From Rhodobacterales bacterium (lineage in GTDB: Bacteria; Pseudomonadota; Alphaproteobacteria; Rhodobacterales; Rhodobacteraceae), in NCBI GenBank assembly GCA_002747035.1, contig PDRZ01000016.1:124001-188000 (forward strand): a stretch of 64,000 bases of DNA, in the 5' to 3' direction. Below the pieces are notes generated by a model. The model ran no database searches. It saw only the letters and a program-made list of their open reading frames with translations, and was not told the DNA's origin. Position numbers and translations under genes: made by a program. Shown piece after piece: positions 7,891 through 16,859 of the stretch. Within the stretch, counting starts at the first letter, position 1. Each line of letters starts with the position of its first letter.

Positions 7891-8751
7891 CTACCCCTCT
7901 TCTGCCGGACGACCACGCCCCAGCGGATCAAGATCCCGAGGTCCCCCCCCCGCCGCCATGCCCTGCCAATCCAGCACCTGGCGCATCAACACCGACCGCC
8001 CGATACAGAACACCGCCGGCGGCTCCATACCGCTATCCGCTACATCACCGGCCATCCGGCTCAGGGTGGTCTCCAACACCTGTTGCCGCGCGGTTGTGGC
8101 ATTGCTGACCACCGCCACCGGCTCGTCCCCGGGACGTCCCGCCGCAATCAGTGACGCGGAAATCCGCGCGGCATGTTTCATGCCCATATAGACCACAAGA
8201 ACCTGCGACCCCTGCGCCAGAGCGTCCCAATTCAACGACGACGGTGCCTCGCCCGACTGATCATGGCCGGTGACAAAGGTCACCGACTGGTTCACATCGC
8301 GGTGGGTCACCGGAATTCCGGCATAGGCCAGCCCGCCAATACCGGCGGAAATACCCGGAATGATCCGAACGGGCACGCCATGCTGTACAAGGGTCTGGGC
8401 CTCTTCCCCACCGCGACCAAACACGAAAGGATCGCCGCCCTTAAGACGCAACACCCGCTTGCCCGCCCTGGCCATATCAACCAACCGCAGGGAAATATCC
8501 TTCTGTTTGGCCGACGGTTTGCCGCCCCGCTTGCCCGCATAGATATGCTCGGCCTGTGGTGCCCAGTCCAGAATGCTCTTCTGCACCAAGGCGTCGTAAA
8601 TCACCACATCCGCCTGCCCCAATGCGTTCAGCGCATGAAGCGTCAACAGCCCCGGATCCCCCGGGCCAGCCCCACAGAGCCAGACCCAGCCGGGTTCCAG
8701 CACCGGCCACTTCCCGCCCGGAAGGGCAATCTGTTGTCCTGAATCACTCAT
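7891..8751 (-). CDS. cobA: Uroporphyrinogen-III C-methyltransferase
   Basis: SAM-dependent methylation of uroporphyrinogen III at C2 and C7 to precorrin-2, the branch to B12 and siroheme. The 286-residue protein shows the SUMT motifs VWLCGAGPGDPGLLTLHAL near the N-terminus, RLKGGDPFVFGRGGEE in the middle, and VTFVTGHDQSG. The start is set at the ATG at 8751 (MSDSGQQIAL), which has AAGGGG 5-6 bp in front; a longer upstream frame exists but has no family-like residues. There is no CysG-type dehydrogenase fusion. cobB follows after 2 bp. No B12-box riboswitch is visible upstream. Confidence 0.94.
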   Translation of the reverse strand: MSDSGQQIALPGGKWPVLEPGWVWLCGAGPGDPGLLTLHALNALGQADVVIYDALVQKSILDWAPQAEHIYAGKRGGKPSAKQKDISLRLVDMARAGKRVLRLKGGDPFVFGRGGEEAQTLVQHGVPVRIIPGISAGIGGLAYAGIPVTHRDVNQSVTFVTGHDQSGEAPSSLNWDALAQGSQVLVVYMGMKHAARISASLIAAGRPGDEPVAVVSNATTARQQVLETTLSRMAGDVADSGMEPPAVFCIGRSVLMRQVLDWQGMAAGGGPRDLDPLGRGRPAEEG

Positions 8752-9002
8752 AAGCCCCTTATCTGCCCTTTGGCGCGCCTTGAAAAGCCGCCAAAACGGC
8801 ACCTGCGGACAGGTCGCGACCGCTCCCACACCCGTCCAACATCGGCGCGGGGCCGACAAATTGCACAATCGTCGCGGTTTTTTGCCAGGAATTGCGCGCC
8901 CTGCGGCCCTTTGCATCTTTCATCCCTGCCCCCCAACGACTAGATAGCAGTTAAGCAGACAATTCACGCGCGCCCGCTCGCGCGCGACAAGGGAGAAGAC
9001 AC

Positions 9003-9218
9003 ATGCTGAACAATATCGGCCTTCCGGGCATCCTTCTGATCGCAATCGTTGTGCTCGTCCTGTTTGGACGCGGCAAGATCAGTTCGCTGATGGGCGAAGT
9101 GGGCAAGGGTATCACCTCGTTCAAAAAAGGTATCAACGAAGGCCAGGCCGAGCTGGAAGAAGACCTGGCCGAAGCGGCCAAGGACGTCACCCCGGCCGAC
9201 GAAAAAGACAAGGTCTAA
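9003..9218 (+). CDS. tatA: Sec-independent translocase protein TatA
   Basis: A 71-residue subunit that forms the protein-conducting assembly of the twin-arginine translocon. A single N-terminal membrane helix ([18 protein letters not shown]) is followed by the FGRGKI hinge and an amphipathic helix ([16 protein letters not shown]), then an acidic tail. The ATG at 9003 has GGGAGAAGACAC upstream. It is the first gene of a tight tatA-tatB-tatC run with a 9-bp gap to tatB. Confidence 0.96.
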   Translation: MLNNIGLPGILLIAIVVLVLFGRGKISSLMGEVGKGITSFKKGINEGQAELEEDLAEAAKDVTPADEKDKV

Positions 9219-9227
9219 GGCGCGCCC

Positions 9228-9740
9228 ATGTTCGATCTGGGCATGACCGAGCTTATGGTGATCGGCGTTGTGGCGCTGATCGTCGTGGGTCCGAAGGATC
9301 TGCCGATGCTGTTCCGCCGCGTCGGACAATTTGTGGGCAAAGCCAGGGGCATGGCCCGCGAATTCAGCCGCGCCATGGAACAGGCGGCGGATGAAAGCGG
9401 CATGAAAGAAACCGCCGACAACCTGCGTACCATTGGCAAGACCGCCGCGAACCCGGTCAAGGCCGGGCTGGATCAGGTGATAAACGCCACCGAAGACGCC
9501 GCCGAATCCTTTCAAAAATGGGACCCGGAAAGCGAAACCGGCAAGCTGGCCGCCGAACGGCAAGAGGCCAAGCAAAAAATCCAGGACGCCGCCGCCAAAC
9601 GCGCCCGCGAACGCAAGGCCAAAGAAGCGACCGAGGAACGCGCCCGCGCCGCGGCACGCCAGACCGATGCCAAAGCGGCCCGGGCCGCGACGGAAGAGGC
9701 CCCCGCCTCTAAGGCTGACACCCCCAGAGACCAAGCATGA
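9228..9740 (+). CDS. tatB: Sec-independent translocase protein TatB
   Basis: A 170-residue TatB that works with TatC in binding twin-arginine signal peptides. The N-terminus [26 protein letters not shown] shows the TatB-type Glu in the membrane helix and the GPKDLP hinge. A long amphipathic region follows, then an Ala/Lys/Arg/Glu-rich tail that is poorly conserved in the family. The stop overlaps the tatC start by 4 bp. Confidence 0.95.
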   Translation: MFDLGMTELMVIGVVALIVVGPKDLPMLFRRVGQFVGKARGMAREFSRAMEQAADESGMKETADNLRTIGKTAANPVKAGLDQVINATEDAAESFQKWDPESETGKLAAERQEAKQKIQDAAAKRARERKAKEATEERARAAARQTDAKAARAATEEAPASKADTPRDQA

Positions 9741-10804
9741 CCGACACCCCAAACGAGATCGAAGACAGCTCAGCCCCGCTGATCGAACACCTGGCCGAGC
9801 TGCGCACACGCCTGATCCGTTCGGTCATTGCCTTTGTTATCGGCATCGTTCTGGCCTTTGCCGTGGCCGAACCGATCCTGCAATTCCTGCTGACCCCGAT
9901 CGAAGAAACCCTGCGCGAACTGGGCGACCCGGCCCCGACGCTGCAATATACCAGCCCCCAGGAATACCTGTTCACACTGTTCCGAATCTCGATGGTGTTC
10001 GGCTTTGCCCTCGCCTTCCCGGTGATTGCACACCAGATGTGGCGCTTCGTGGCCCCCGGCCTTTATCGCAATGAAAAGTCGGCTTTCCTGCCGTTCCTCG
10101 TGGCCTCGCCGCTGATGTTCCTTCTGGGGGCCTCCTTTGCCCATTTCGTCGTGACCCCGCTGGCCATGGCGTTTTTTCTCGGCTTTGCGGATGTCAGCTC
10201 GATCTTCGCCAACCTGCTGTCCGGCACGGTTGACACCCTGCCCCCCGAGGCGGCCGTGGTCCCGGAAAGCGAAGAAGGCATCAGGATCACCTTCTTCGGC
10301 AAGGTGAATGAAAGCCTTGATATCACGCTGAAATTCATCATCGCCTTCGGGCTCTGCTTCCAGCTCCCCGTGCTGTTGGCCCTGATGGGCAAGGCCGGCA
10401 TGGTCAGCGCCAAGGGCCTTGGTGCCGTGCGCAAATACGCGGTGGTGGCCATCCTGATGCTGGCCGCTCTGGTGACACCGCCGGATGTGGTGACCCAGTT
10501 GATCCTGTTCACGGTGGTCTACGGGCTTTATGAAATCTCGATCTTTCTCGTGGGCCGCGTCGAAAAAAGCCGCGAGGCGAAACTGCGCGCCGAAGGGCTG
10601 TGGTTCGAGGATGATGAGGATGATGAGGATGACGGGAATACCGACCCCGAAGCCGCCTTTGACGAAGAAGAAGACTTCGACGACCCGCTTCTGAAAGAGT
10701 TCGACGAAGAGGACGAGTTGGACGATACCGCAAGCGCCGACCCCCATGCCCAACGCGACGATGAAGAAGACGACCCAGGCATGGTGGACGACAGTAACAA
10801 ATGA
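9737..10804 (+). CDS. tatC: Sec-independent translocase protein TatC with acidic C-terminal tail
   Basis: The six-helix core of the Tat translocase and primary receptor for RR signal peptides. Seen are the N-terminal [12 protein letters not shown] motif, the conserved cytoplasmic and periplasmic loops around [23 protein letters not shown], and the final helices. The family normally ends near residue 260-280, whereas this protein has 355 residues because of a tail of about 75 residues from [11 protein letters not shown] onward that is dominated by Asp and Glu. The tail is cytosolic by topology. Overlaps of 4 bp at both ends link it to tatB and to the DUF815 gene. Confidence 0.96.
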   Translation: MTDTPNEIEDSSAPLIEHLAELRTRLIRSVIAFVIGIVLAFAVAEPILQFLLTPIEETLRELGDPAPTLQYTSPQEYLFTLFRISMVFGFALAFPVIAHQMWRFVAPGLYRNEKSAFLPFLVASPLMFLLGASFAHFVVTPLAMAFFLGFADVSSIFANLLSGTVDTLPPEAAVVPESEEGIRITFFGKVNESLDITLKFIIAFGLCFQLPVLLALMGKAGMVSAKGLGAVRKYAVVAILMLAALVTPPDVVTQLILFTVVYGLYEISIFLVGRVEKSREAKLRAEGLWFEDDEDDEDDGNTDPEAAFDEEEDFDDPLLKEFDEEDELDDTASADPHAQRDDEEDDPGMVDDSNK

Positions 10805-11646
10805 CCAGGAAGACCCTGAAACGCATCGCAACGGCGCTGGAACGCATGTCCCCCGCGCCGCTCGCAGCCCCGGATTTCTCTGCGGCCTCGGCCTTTGTGT
10901 GGCATGTGGACCCGGATCGGCTTGAACCGGTCAAGCGGATCAGCCGCGTGCCGCTGTCCCTGCTGTTGGGAGTCAACCGGTCACGTGATACGCTTCTGGC
11001 CAATACCGAACAATTCGCCGCTGGCCTGCCCGCCAACAACGCGCTTCTGTGGGGCGCGCGGGGCATGGGGAAATCTTCGCTGGTCAAGGCGGTGCATGGC
11101 GATGTCCAGACCCGCCATAACGGGCTGAAGCTTGTCGAATTGCAACGCGAAGACCTGCCCTCGGTCGGGCGGCTGCTGAACCTGCTCCGCGCCAGCGACG
11201 CGCGGTTCATCCTGTTTTGTGACGACCTGTCATTTTCCCATGATGATCAGCATTACAAATCCCTGAAGGCGGTGCTGGACGGCGGAATCGAAGGGCGACC
11301 CGACAACGTGGTCTTCTATGCCACGTCGAACCGCCGCCATTTGATGCCGCGGGACATGATCGAAAACGAACGCTCTTCGGCCATCAATCCGGCCGAAGCG
11401 GTGGAAGAAAAAGTTTCGCTCTCGGATCGGTTCGGGGTGTGGCTGGGTTTCCATCCCTGCGATCAGGACGATTTCCTTGGCATGATCCGCGGCTATTGCG
11501 ATCACTACGGCATCGACATTGACGACGACACGCTGCGCGCAGAAGCCATCGAATGGCAGGCCACGCGCGGAGCCCGCTCTGGCCGGGTGGCATGGCAATA
11601 CATCACGGACCTTGCCGGACGCAGAGGCGTGTCGCTCGGGTCCTGA
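10801..11646 (+). CDS. DUF815-family AAA ATPase
   Basis: A 281-residue P-loop ATPase. Walker A is GARGMGKSSL at about residues 82-91 and Walker B-like ILFCDDLSF near residue 140; SNRRHLMPRDM and a DRFGVWLGF segment are typical of DUF815 proteins. The biochemical role of this family is not settled. It overlaps tatC by 4 bp and so belongs to the tat operon here; a link to membrane-protein or export quality control is only guilt by association. The gene ends before a long repeat-bearing gap shared with a convergent antiporter gene. Confidence 0.88.
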   Translation: MTRKTLKRIATALERMSPAPLAAPDFSAASAFVWHVDPDRLEPVKRISRVPLSLLLGVNRSRDTLLANTEQFAAGLPANNALLWGARGMGKSSLVKAVHGDVQTRHNGLKLVELQREDLPSVGRLLNLLRASDARFILFCDDLSFSHDDQHYKSLKAVLDGGIEGRPDNVVFYATSNRRHLMPRDMIENERSSAINPAEAVEEKVSLSDRFGVWLGFHPCDQDDFLGMIRGYCDHYGIDIDDDTLRAEAIEWQATRGARSGRVAWQYITDLAGRRGVSLGS

Positions 11647-11696
11647 CCCTCTGCTCTGTTTTCCATGCTCCTGCCATGCTCCGCTATGGGCCACCC

Positions 11697-11789
11697 GATG
11701 ATCTTTTTCAAAAAATCATCGACGCCTGCGGCGGGCGGGGGGCGGTTTCACCGCTATGCGCGCAAGGCGCGCATAGCGGTGAAACCGCC
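11697..11789. repeat. Tripartite palindromic element, copy D
   Basis: Read on the minus strand: hairpin 1 with perfect 23-bp arms (11741-11763 and 11767-11789, 3-nt loop), the core (11721-11740, complement of CCCCGCCCGCCGCAGGCGTC) and hairpin 2 (11697-11720, GATGAT with ATCATC). It lies in the gap between the convergent DUF815 and antiporter genes. The rest of the gap to 12098 holds no convincing reading frame, only the 40-bp repeat listed separately. Confidence 0.75.
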
Positions 11790-11944
11790 GGGCCCAACCT
11801 GAAATGCTGCATTTCAATGCAGCGTTTCCGGGCGGGAGCGCCTGACCGCTCTCTTGACCAGGTCTCAGGGCAATCAAAAGAGCCTGCCCCATCGACCGTA
11901 CGCGGGATTAACCCAATTTTCCTTTAACAGATGCCGCACTGCGG

Positions 11945-11984
11945 CGGTGCCGTCCCGGTGCCGCCTTGATGCGCAAAAGTCACC
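11945..11984 (-). repeat. 40-bp dispersed repeat, copy 1
   Basis: On the minus strand this reads GGTGACTTTTGCGCATC followed by a GGCGGCACCGG-ACGGCACCG segment. The plus-strand copy at 33133-33172 matches at 37 of 40 positions. Both lie in non-coding gaps, and each has a GTTAAC sequence within about 50 bp on the upstream side. Confidence 0.65.
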
Positions 11985-12098
11985 CTGTTTCCCAAAGGTT
12001 AATTCGGCCCCGTTAACCCAGTGGGTCGGTCCGTTGGCCCCATTCCGAAACACGGACCCAAACACAGGCCACAGGCCCCAACAAATCGCAAAACAGGC

Positions 12099-13370
12099 TC
12101 ACACCAAATCCGGTTCACGGCCCACACGATTGGCCACGCGAGTGACCGTAAGACCCTGAATTACAATGGAAAATATCACGATCACATAGGTTACAGCCAG
12201 GATCACAGGTTTCCATTCACTATCCGGCAACGACAGGGCCAGCGCGACCGATATACCACCCTTTAACCCCCCCCATGTCATGATCGGGATCACACCGCGC
12301 GAAAAGTTGCGAAAGGGTCTGAGCAGCAAAACAGGCAGCGCCACTGCCGCCAGGCGGCCAACCAGCGCCAAAGCAATCGAAAGGACCGCAACCACAAGGA
12401 AATCCATTTCAAAGGCAACTGCAAACACTTCGAACCCGATCAACAGGAACAAAACCGCGTTCAGAATTTCGTCGATCAGCTTCCAGAACGCGTCGACATA
12501 TTTGCGCGTTTCCTCGGACATGCCGTGTTTTGCGCCGATATCCCCGATCAACAGCCCCGCACAGACCGCCATGATCGGCGCGCTGGCATGAAGATAAACC
12601 GAAAGCTGATAGCCGCCGAATGCCAATCCGAGTGTGATCAGAACCTCCAGCGAGTAATCGTCGATCCGGCGCATGACCCGAAAGGTCAGCCAACCCAGAA
12701 CGATGCCCAGAACCGCACCGCCCACGGCCTCTTGCAGGAACAGTTTCACCGCGCCCATCAGCGCAGTTTCGTTGCCATGCCCTCCATGGGTTCCGTGGGC
12801 ATCCATCGCGGGAAAGGCCAGGCCAACCAGCACCAGAAACACCACATATCCCACGCCATCATTGAACAACGACTCGCCCGCAATCTTTGTTTCCAGAGAC
12901 TTACGCAGGTTCGCCTCGCGCAAAACCCCCAGCACGGCAACCGGGTCCGTAGGCGAAATCAGCGCCCCGAACACCAGCGCGATCATGATCGGCGCACCAG
13001 TCAGCCAGTGGAAGCCAAACCCGACGATCACGGTAGACAGTGCAACGCCGATCGTTGCCATCAAAAAGACAAGCCGCCACTGTTCCCTGAGATCCGACAG
13101 CTTCACATGCAGCGCCCCGGCAAACAGCAACAGACCCAGCATCCCCTCCAACAGCGCGTCCGAAAAGTCGATACCGCCGATCACCGCGCGCATGGTTTCG
13201 GCCATGGTCAACTGGGGCCAGATCAGATCGGTGATCAGCACCCCGAAGGACGCAAACAGCGCCACAACAAGAATGCCAATAGCCGAGGGAAGCTTTAAAA
13301 ACAAATAGTTGATGGTACCAAAGGCCCCAGCCAGCACGATAAGAAGGGATGTGATCTGAAGAAGCGTCAT
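12099..13370 (-). CDS. Sodium/proton antiporter, CPA1 (NhaP-like) family
   Basis: A 423-residue cation:proton antiporter with about 12-13 membrane helices, exporting Na+ (or K+) in exchange for protons. The CPA1 signature region is seen in FGALISPTDPVAVLGVLRE, and the ESLFNDGVGYVVFLV motif carries the Asn-Asp-type ion site. The start is placed at the ATG at 13370 (MTLLQITSL), right before the first helix; a longer frame upstream reads poorly. The Shine-Dalgarno is weak. The gene converges on the tat operon. Confidence 0.92.
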   Translation of the reverse strand: MTLLQITSLLIVLAGAFGTINYLFLKLPSAIGILVVALFASFGVLITDLIWPQLTMAETMRAVIGGIDFSDALLEGMLGLLLFAGALHVKLSDLREQWRLVFLMATIGVALSTVIVGFGFHWLTGAPIMIALVFGALISPTDPVAVLGVLREANLRKSLETKIAGESLFNDGVGYVVFLVLVGLAFPAMDAHGTHGGHGNETALMGAVKLFLQEAVGGAVLGIVLGWLTFRVMRRIDDYSLEVLITLGLAFGGYQLSVYLHASAPIMAVCAGLLIGDIGAKHGMSEETRKYVDAFWKLIDEILNAVLFLLIGFEVFAVAFEMDFLVVAVLSIALALVGRLAAVALPVLLLRPFRNFSRGVIPIMTWGGLKGGISVALALSLPDSEWKPVILAVTYVIVIFSIVIQGLTVTRVANRVGREPDLV

Positions 13371-13480
13371 GGGGAGTAACCTGTTGTCCTGTCGCAAATC
13401 TGAACCGCGACCTATCATGGATTTTGAATATTTCAAAGTGCGGGCTTTACAGTCGTGCCGTTGGGGCACACCCTGCGGCG

Positions 13481-13709
13481 ATGACGGACCAGATCAATGG
13501 CCTTCTGATCACCCTGTTCGGTGTCTTGTCCATGGTGCCCGCCGTGCCGCCGGCCTATATCTGGACCTCGCTGCTGCTTTTTGCCCTTTATCGACCCGCT
13601 GTCTGTGCCGGATGCAGAACGGGCGCTAGCTGATGGTGCGGTTGTGATGGGGACGCTCGCCATTTCAAACCTTGTGGCGATCCGCAGAGTCCGCCGTGTA
13701 ACCGCCTGA
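13481..13709 (+). pseudogene. Possible frameshifted small membrane-protein gene
   Basis: The plus strand reads MTDQINGLLITLFGVLSMVPAVPPAYIWTSLLLF from 13481 and then degenerates, while the adjacent frame from about 13580 reads FIDPLSVPDAERALADGAVVMGTLAISNLVAIRRVRRVTA to a stop at 13709. Joined by a frameshift they would give a plausible protein of about 75 residues. This is the only candidate in the 346-bp gap between the antiporter and mipZ. No homologue is recognised and the call is weak. Confidence 0.25.
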
Positions 13710-13716
13710 CAAGGCA

Positions 13717-14526
13717 TCAGAAATCCACATTCACCCCGGGCAGGTTCAACGCTTTCACAAGGTCGCGCAGCTCTTGCCGCGCCGCCACGTTTGAAATGTT
13801 CATACCCTTCACCCCGATATCCTTGAGGTCAAGCAAGGTCAGCCCCCGTGGGAAAAGCTCGCGGAAAATCACCCGTTCGTTGAACCCCGGTCCCACACGG
13901 AACCCGATCCGTTTGGACAGCGCCTCCAGCGCCGCCTCCATCTTTTCCTTGTTGACCATCCGTTGCGCCCCCATGCGGTTGCGCAGCACGATCCAGTCAA
14001 TGGGCTTCAACCCCGCCTGCGCACGCAGTTGGCGCGCCGACCACACCATTTCGGAATAAACCGAGGGGCCAAGGATCTTCTGCCCGTCCTCGTCGATATG
14101 GGCCAACAGGTCGAAATCGACAAAACTGTCATTCAGCGGGGTGATCAGCGTATCGGCGAGCGAATGCGCCACCTGGGACAGGCGGGTATGCGAGCCGGGA
14201 CAGTCAATCAGGATGAAATCATTGTCCGGCTCCAATGTGGCCACGGCTGCCGACAGGCGGTGGTCATAGATGTTTTCACCGGGTTTTAGCGTGGCTTTGT
14301 CGATCTCGGGCAGGTCGTGATACTCGGGGCCGGGAAGGTCCAAACCCGCTTTCTCCATGAACCGCGCCCGGTTTTCCACATAGCGGCCAAATGTCTTCTG
14401 GCGCAGGTCCAGATCCAGCACCGAAATCTTGTGCCCCATCCGGGCCAATGCGGTGGCCACGTGCATGGACACGGTGGATTTTCCCGCCCCGCCCTTTTCG
14501 TTCCCCACAACGATGATATGTGCCAT
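13717..14526 (-). CDS. mipZ: Division-plane positioning ATPase MipZ
   Basis: A 269-residue ParA/MinD-type ATPase that in alphaproteobacteria forms a gradient from the poles through ParB and inhibits FtsZ away from midcell. The deviant Walker A NEKGGAGKST is at residues 8-17; FILIDCPGSHTRLSQVAHSLADTLITPLNDSFVDFDLL carries the Walker B region and the MipZ-specific continuation. MipZ rather than ParA is supported by the length, the DWIVLRNRM segment and the absence of a partner parB. The gene is monocistronic and divergent from the aminotransferase gene. Confidence 0.93.
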   Translation of the reverse strand: MAHIIVVGNEKGGAGKSTVSMHVATALARMGHKISVLDLDLRQKTFGRYVENRARFMEKAGLDLPGPEYHDLPEIDKATLKPGENIYDHRLSAAVATLEPDNDFILIDCPGSHTRLSQVAHSLADTLITPLNDSFVDFDLLAHIDEDGQKILGPSVYSEMVWSARQLRAQAGLKPIDWIVLRNRMGAQRMVNKEKMEAALEALSKRIGFRVGPGFNERVIFRELFPRGLTLLDLKDIGVKGMNISNVAARQELRDLVKALNLPGVNVDF

Positions 14527-14701
14527 GGCCTGCCTGTTTCCCTGCCGTGTCTTGTGATTGGATCAGACTATATGTCGTGTCCGCACACAAGGAAAGCGGA
14601 ACTGATGGGGAAAATCACTTCCTCTGACGCAACGAGACGAATTGACAAAACCCCGGATTGCTGGCCTGTCTCGGGAACAGAGAATAGGCGAGGAAGACAA
14701 A

Positions 14702-15880
14702 ATGCGGCTTTCCAGAACAATCACCGGGCTGACCGGCGGGGGGGACGACGGGTGGTCGGTATTTTACAAGGCCCGCGCCATGGTGGCGGCGGGCGAGCCG
14801 GTGATCGAACTGACCATTGGCGAACACGACATCAAAACCTCGCGCGACATTCTGGACGCGATGCATGACAGCGCGGTGGGCGGGCGCACGGGCTATGCCA
14901 TCGTGCCCGGCATCCCCGATTTGCGTGACGAGGTGGCAAAGCGGCTGACCGAACGCACAGGTGTGCCCACCACCCGCGGCAACGTGCTGATCACGCCCGG
15001 AGGTCAGGCGGCGCTGTTTGCCAGCCATATGGCCGTGCTTGATCCCGGCGACATTGCGCTTTACGTCGACCCCTATTATGCCACCTACCCCGGCACCCTG
15101 CGCGCTGCGGGCGGGATTGCGCGCAGCGTTGCGGCGCTGGCCGAAAACGGGTTTCAGCCCCGCGCCGAAGACATCAGCGCCGCCTGTGAGGGTGACGGCA
15201 AGGTCAAATCGCTGCTGCTCAATTCCCCCAACAATCCCACCGGGGTGATCTATTCCCGCGAAACCCTTGATCAGATTGCAGAGGTCGCCGTGGCCCGCGA
15301 CTTCTGGGTGATTTCGGACGAGGTGTATGACACCCAGATCTGGGAGGGCGAACATGTCTCGATCCGCAGCATCCCTAACATGGACGAACGCACGCTGGTG
15401 GTTGGCTCGATGTCCAAAAGCCATGCCATGACAGGGTCCCGTGTTGGCTGGATTGTGGGGCCGGAACACGCGATCCAACATCTGATCAACCTTGCCACCC
15501 ACACCACCTATGGCGTGGCCGGTTTCATCCAGGACGCCGCGCTCTATGCTCTGCGTCAGGGGATTGAACCGGAAGAGAAAATCGCCGCGCCCTTCCTGCG
15601 CCGCCGGGATCTTGCGCTTGACCTTCTCGCCAAACAGAACCTTGTGAAAGCCGTGCCGCCACAGGGGGCCATGTACATGATGCTGGACCTGCGCGCGACC
15701 GGGCTTTCCGGCGAAGACTTCGCCAACCGGCTGCTCAACGCCCACAGAATCGCGGTGATGCCGGGGGAAAGCTTTGGCAAGGCCGCAGCGGGGCATATCC
15801 GCGTGGCCATGACGGTTGATGATGACCGGTTCGTGGCGGCGTTCCAGACCCTGCTCGACTTTGCCGCCGAACAGGTTTGA
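14702..15880 (+). CDS. Class I/II PLP aminotransferase, AruH-like
   Basis: A 392-residue fold-type I transaminase. The Schiff-base Lys is in SMSKSHAMTGSRVGW, the NSPNNPTG motif contacts the substrate, and SDEVYDTQIWEGEH carries the cofactor Asp/Tyr. The tail GLSGEDFANRLLNAHRIAVMPGESFG and overall pattern resemble the arginine:pyruvate transaminase AruH, but specificity cannot be fixed from sequence. The start at ATG 14702 follows AGGAAGACAA; a frame open further upstream is ignored. It stands alone, divergent from mipZ. Confidence 0.88.
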   Translation: MRLSRTITGLTGGGDDGWSVFYKARAMVAAGEPVIELTIGEHDIKTSRDILDAMHDSAVGGRTGYAIVPGIPDLRDEVAKRLTERTGVPTTRGNVLITPGGQAALFASHMAVLDPGDIALYVDPYYATYPGTLRAAGGIARSVAALAENGFQPRAEDISAACEGDGKVKSLLLNSPNNPTGVIYSRETLDQIAEVAVARDFWVISDEVYDTQIWEGEHVSIRSIPNMDERTLVVGSMSKSHAMTGSRVGWIVGPEHAIQHLINLATHTTYGVAGFIQDAALYALRQGIEPEEKIAAPFLRRRDLALDLLAKQNLVKAVPPQGAMYMMLDLRATGLSGEDFANRLLNAHRIAVMPGESFGKAAAGHIRVAMTVDDDRFVAAFQTLLDFAAEQV

Positions 15881-15945
15881 TTGCCCCATGAGGTGAAAAA
15901 ACTACCCTTGGGGCATTCATTTAGAACGACCCAGGGTTTATTGAT

Positions 15946-16647
15946 ATGAAACGCATTCTGCTTGGCTGGTGGCTGGCTTTGTTCGCCGCAACCGCTTTGA
16001 CCGCCCAGAGCTATCCCGACTACAAAACCACAACCGTAAACGATTTTGCCGGGATCATCGACGACGCCACGCAACAGGAGATCACCCGCCAGCTTCGCGA
16101 CTTGCGTCAGGAAACCGGGGTGGAAGTGACCGTTGTTAACCTGTTGAACAAGGCCACGTACACGCCGAATGAAACCTTAGAAAAATTCGCCACTGGCCTG
16201 TTCAATTATTGGAGCGTCGGAGATGCAGAGCGCAACGACGGCGTGATGTTCCTGATCCTGCGACAAGACCGGGAAGTGCGGATCGAACTGGGCCGCGCCT
16301 TTCACCGCGATTGGGACCGCGCAGCGGCGCGGGTTCTGGACAACGAGGTCCTGCCGGAATTCCGCGAAAATCGCTATAGTCAGGGCATTCACCGCGGGGT
16401 GAACGGTATCATCAACGACATCGTGCGCCCCTATCTGGACGGAGCCGAACCACCAAGGAATGGCTCCGGCGGGCTTTGGCCCCTTCTCCTTGTCACCGTG
16501 CCCATGGGGCTTGTGGTGCGCTGTACCAACTGCGATGATGCCGATGAAACCACCTATATGATTGCGAAACTCCGCAAAAAAACGCGATCCTCGTCAAGCT
16601 TTGGGGGTGGCTCCTCGGGCGGCGGAAGGGCATCCGGGCGCTGGTAA
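15946..16647 (+). CDS. TPM-domain (YgcG-like) secreted/membrane protein
   Basis: A 233-residue protein with a signal peptide (residues 1-21, cleavage near LTAQS). A TPM domain (about 25-165: VNDFAGIIDDATQQEITRQLRDL, VEVTVVNLLNKA, NDGVMFLILRQDREVRIELG) is followed by one membrane helix (LWPLLLVTVPMGLVV). The cytoplasmic tail contains a CTNCDD pair and ends in the Gly/Ser-rich GGGSSGGGRASGRW that is typical of the family. TPM proteins have been linked to photosystem repair and phosphatase-like activity in plants; the bacterial role is unclear. Confidence 0.85.
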   Translation: MKRILLGWWLALFAATALTAQSYPDYKTTTVNDFAGIIDDATQQEITRQLRDLRQETGVEVTVVNLLNKATYTPNETLEKFATGLFNYWSVGDAERNDGVMFLILRQDREVRIELGRAFHRDWDRAAARVLDNEVLPEFRENRYSQGIHRGVNGIINDIVRPYLDGAEPPRNGSGGLWPLLLVTVPMGLVVRCTNCDDADETTYMIAKLRKKTRSSSSFGGGSSGGGRASGRW

Positions 16648-16859
16648 GGTCCGAAAGGTCCGAAAACGGCATCTTGTCGCAAACGGGAAAGAAACGCGTA
16701 AATTTCCCCGGTTTTCTTGGAGTCATGCAAGCACCTGACTGCAAAATATCCCTGGTGATCGTCACCATTGGTGCCGAACGCGGACGTGCCGCGCGTGGGC
16801 GGCCCTGATCTTTTCTGAACGCTCAAACCTTCAGAAACAGTTCAAGGAGCACACGGCAA

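Noticed and set aside
8752-9002. Cobalamin riboswitch upstream of cobA
   Set aside because: I looked for a B12-box-like segment and the associated helices and saw none.
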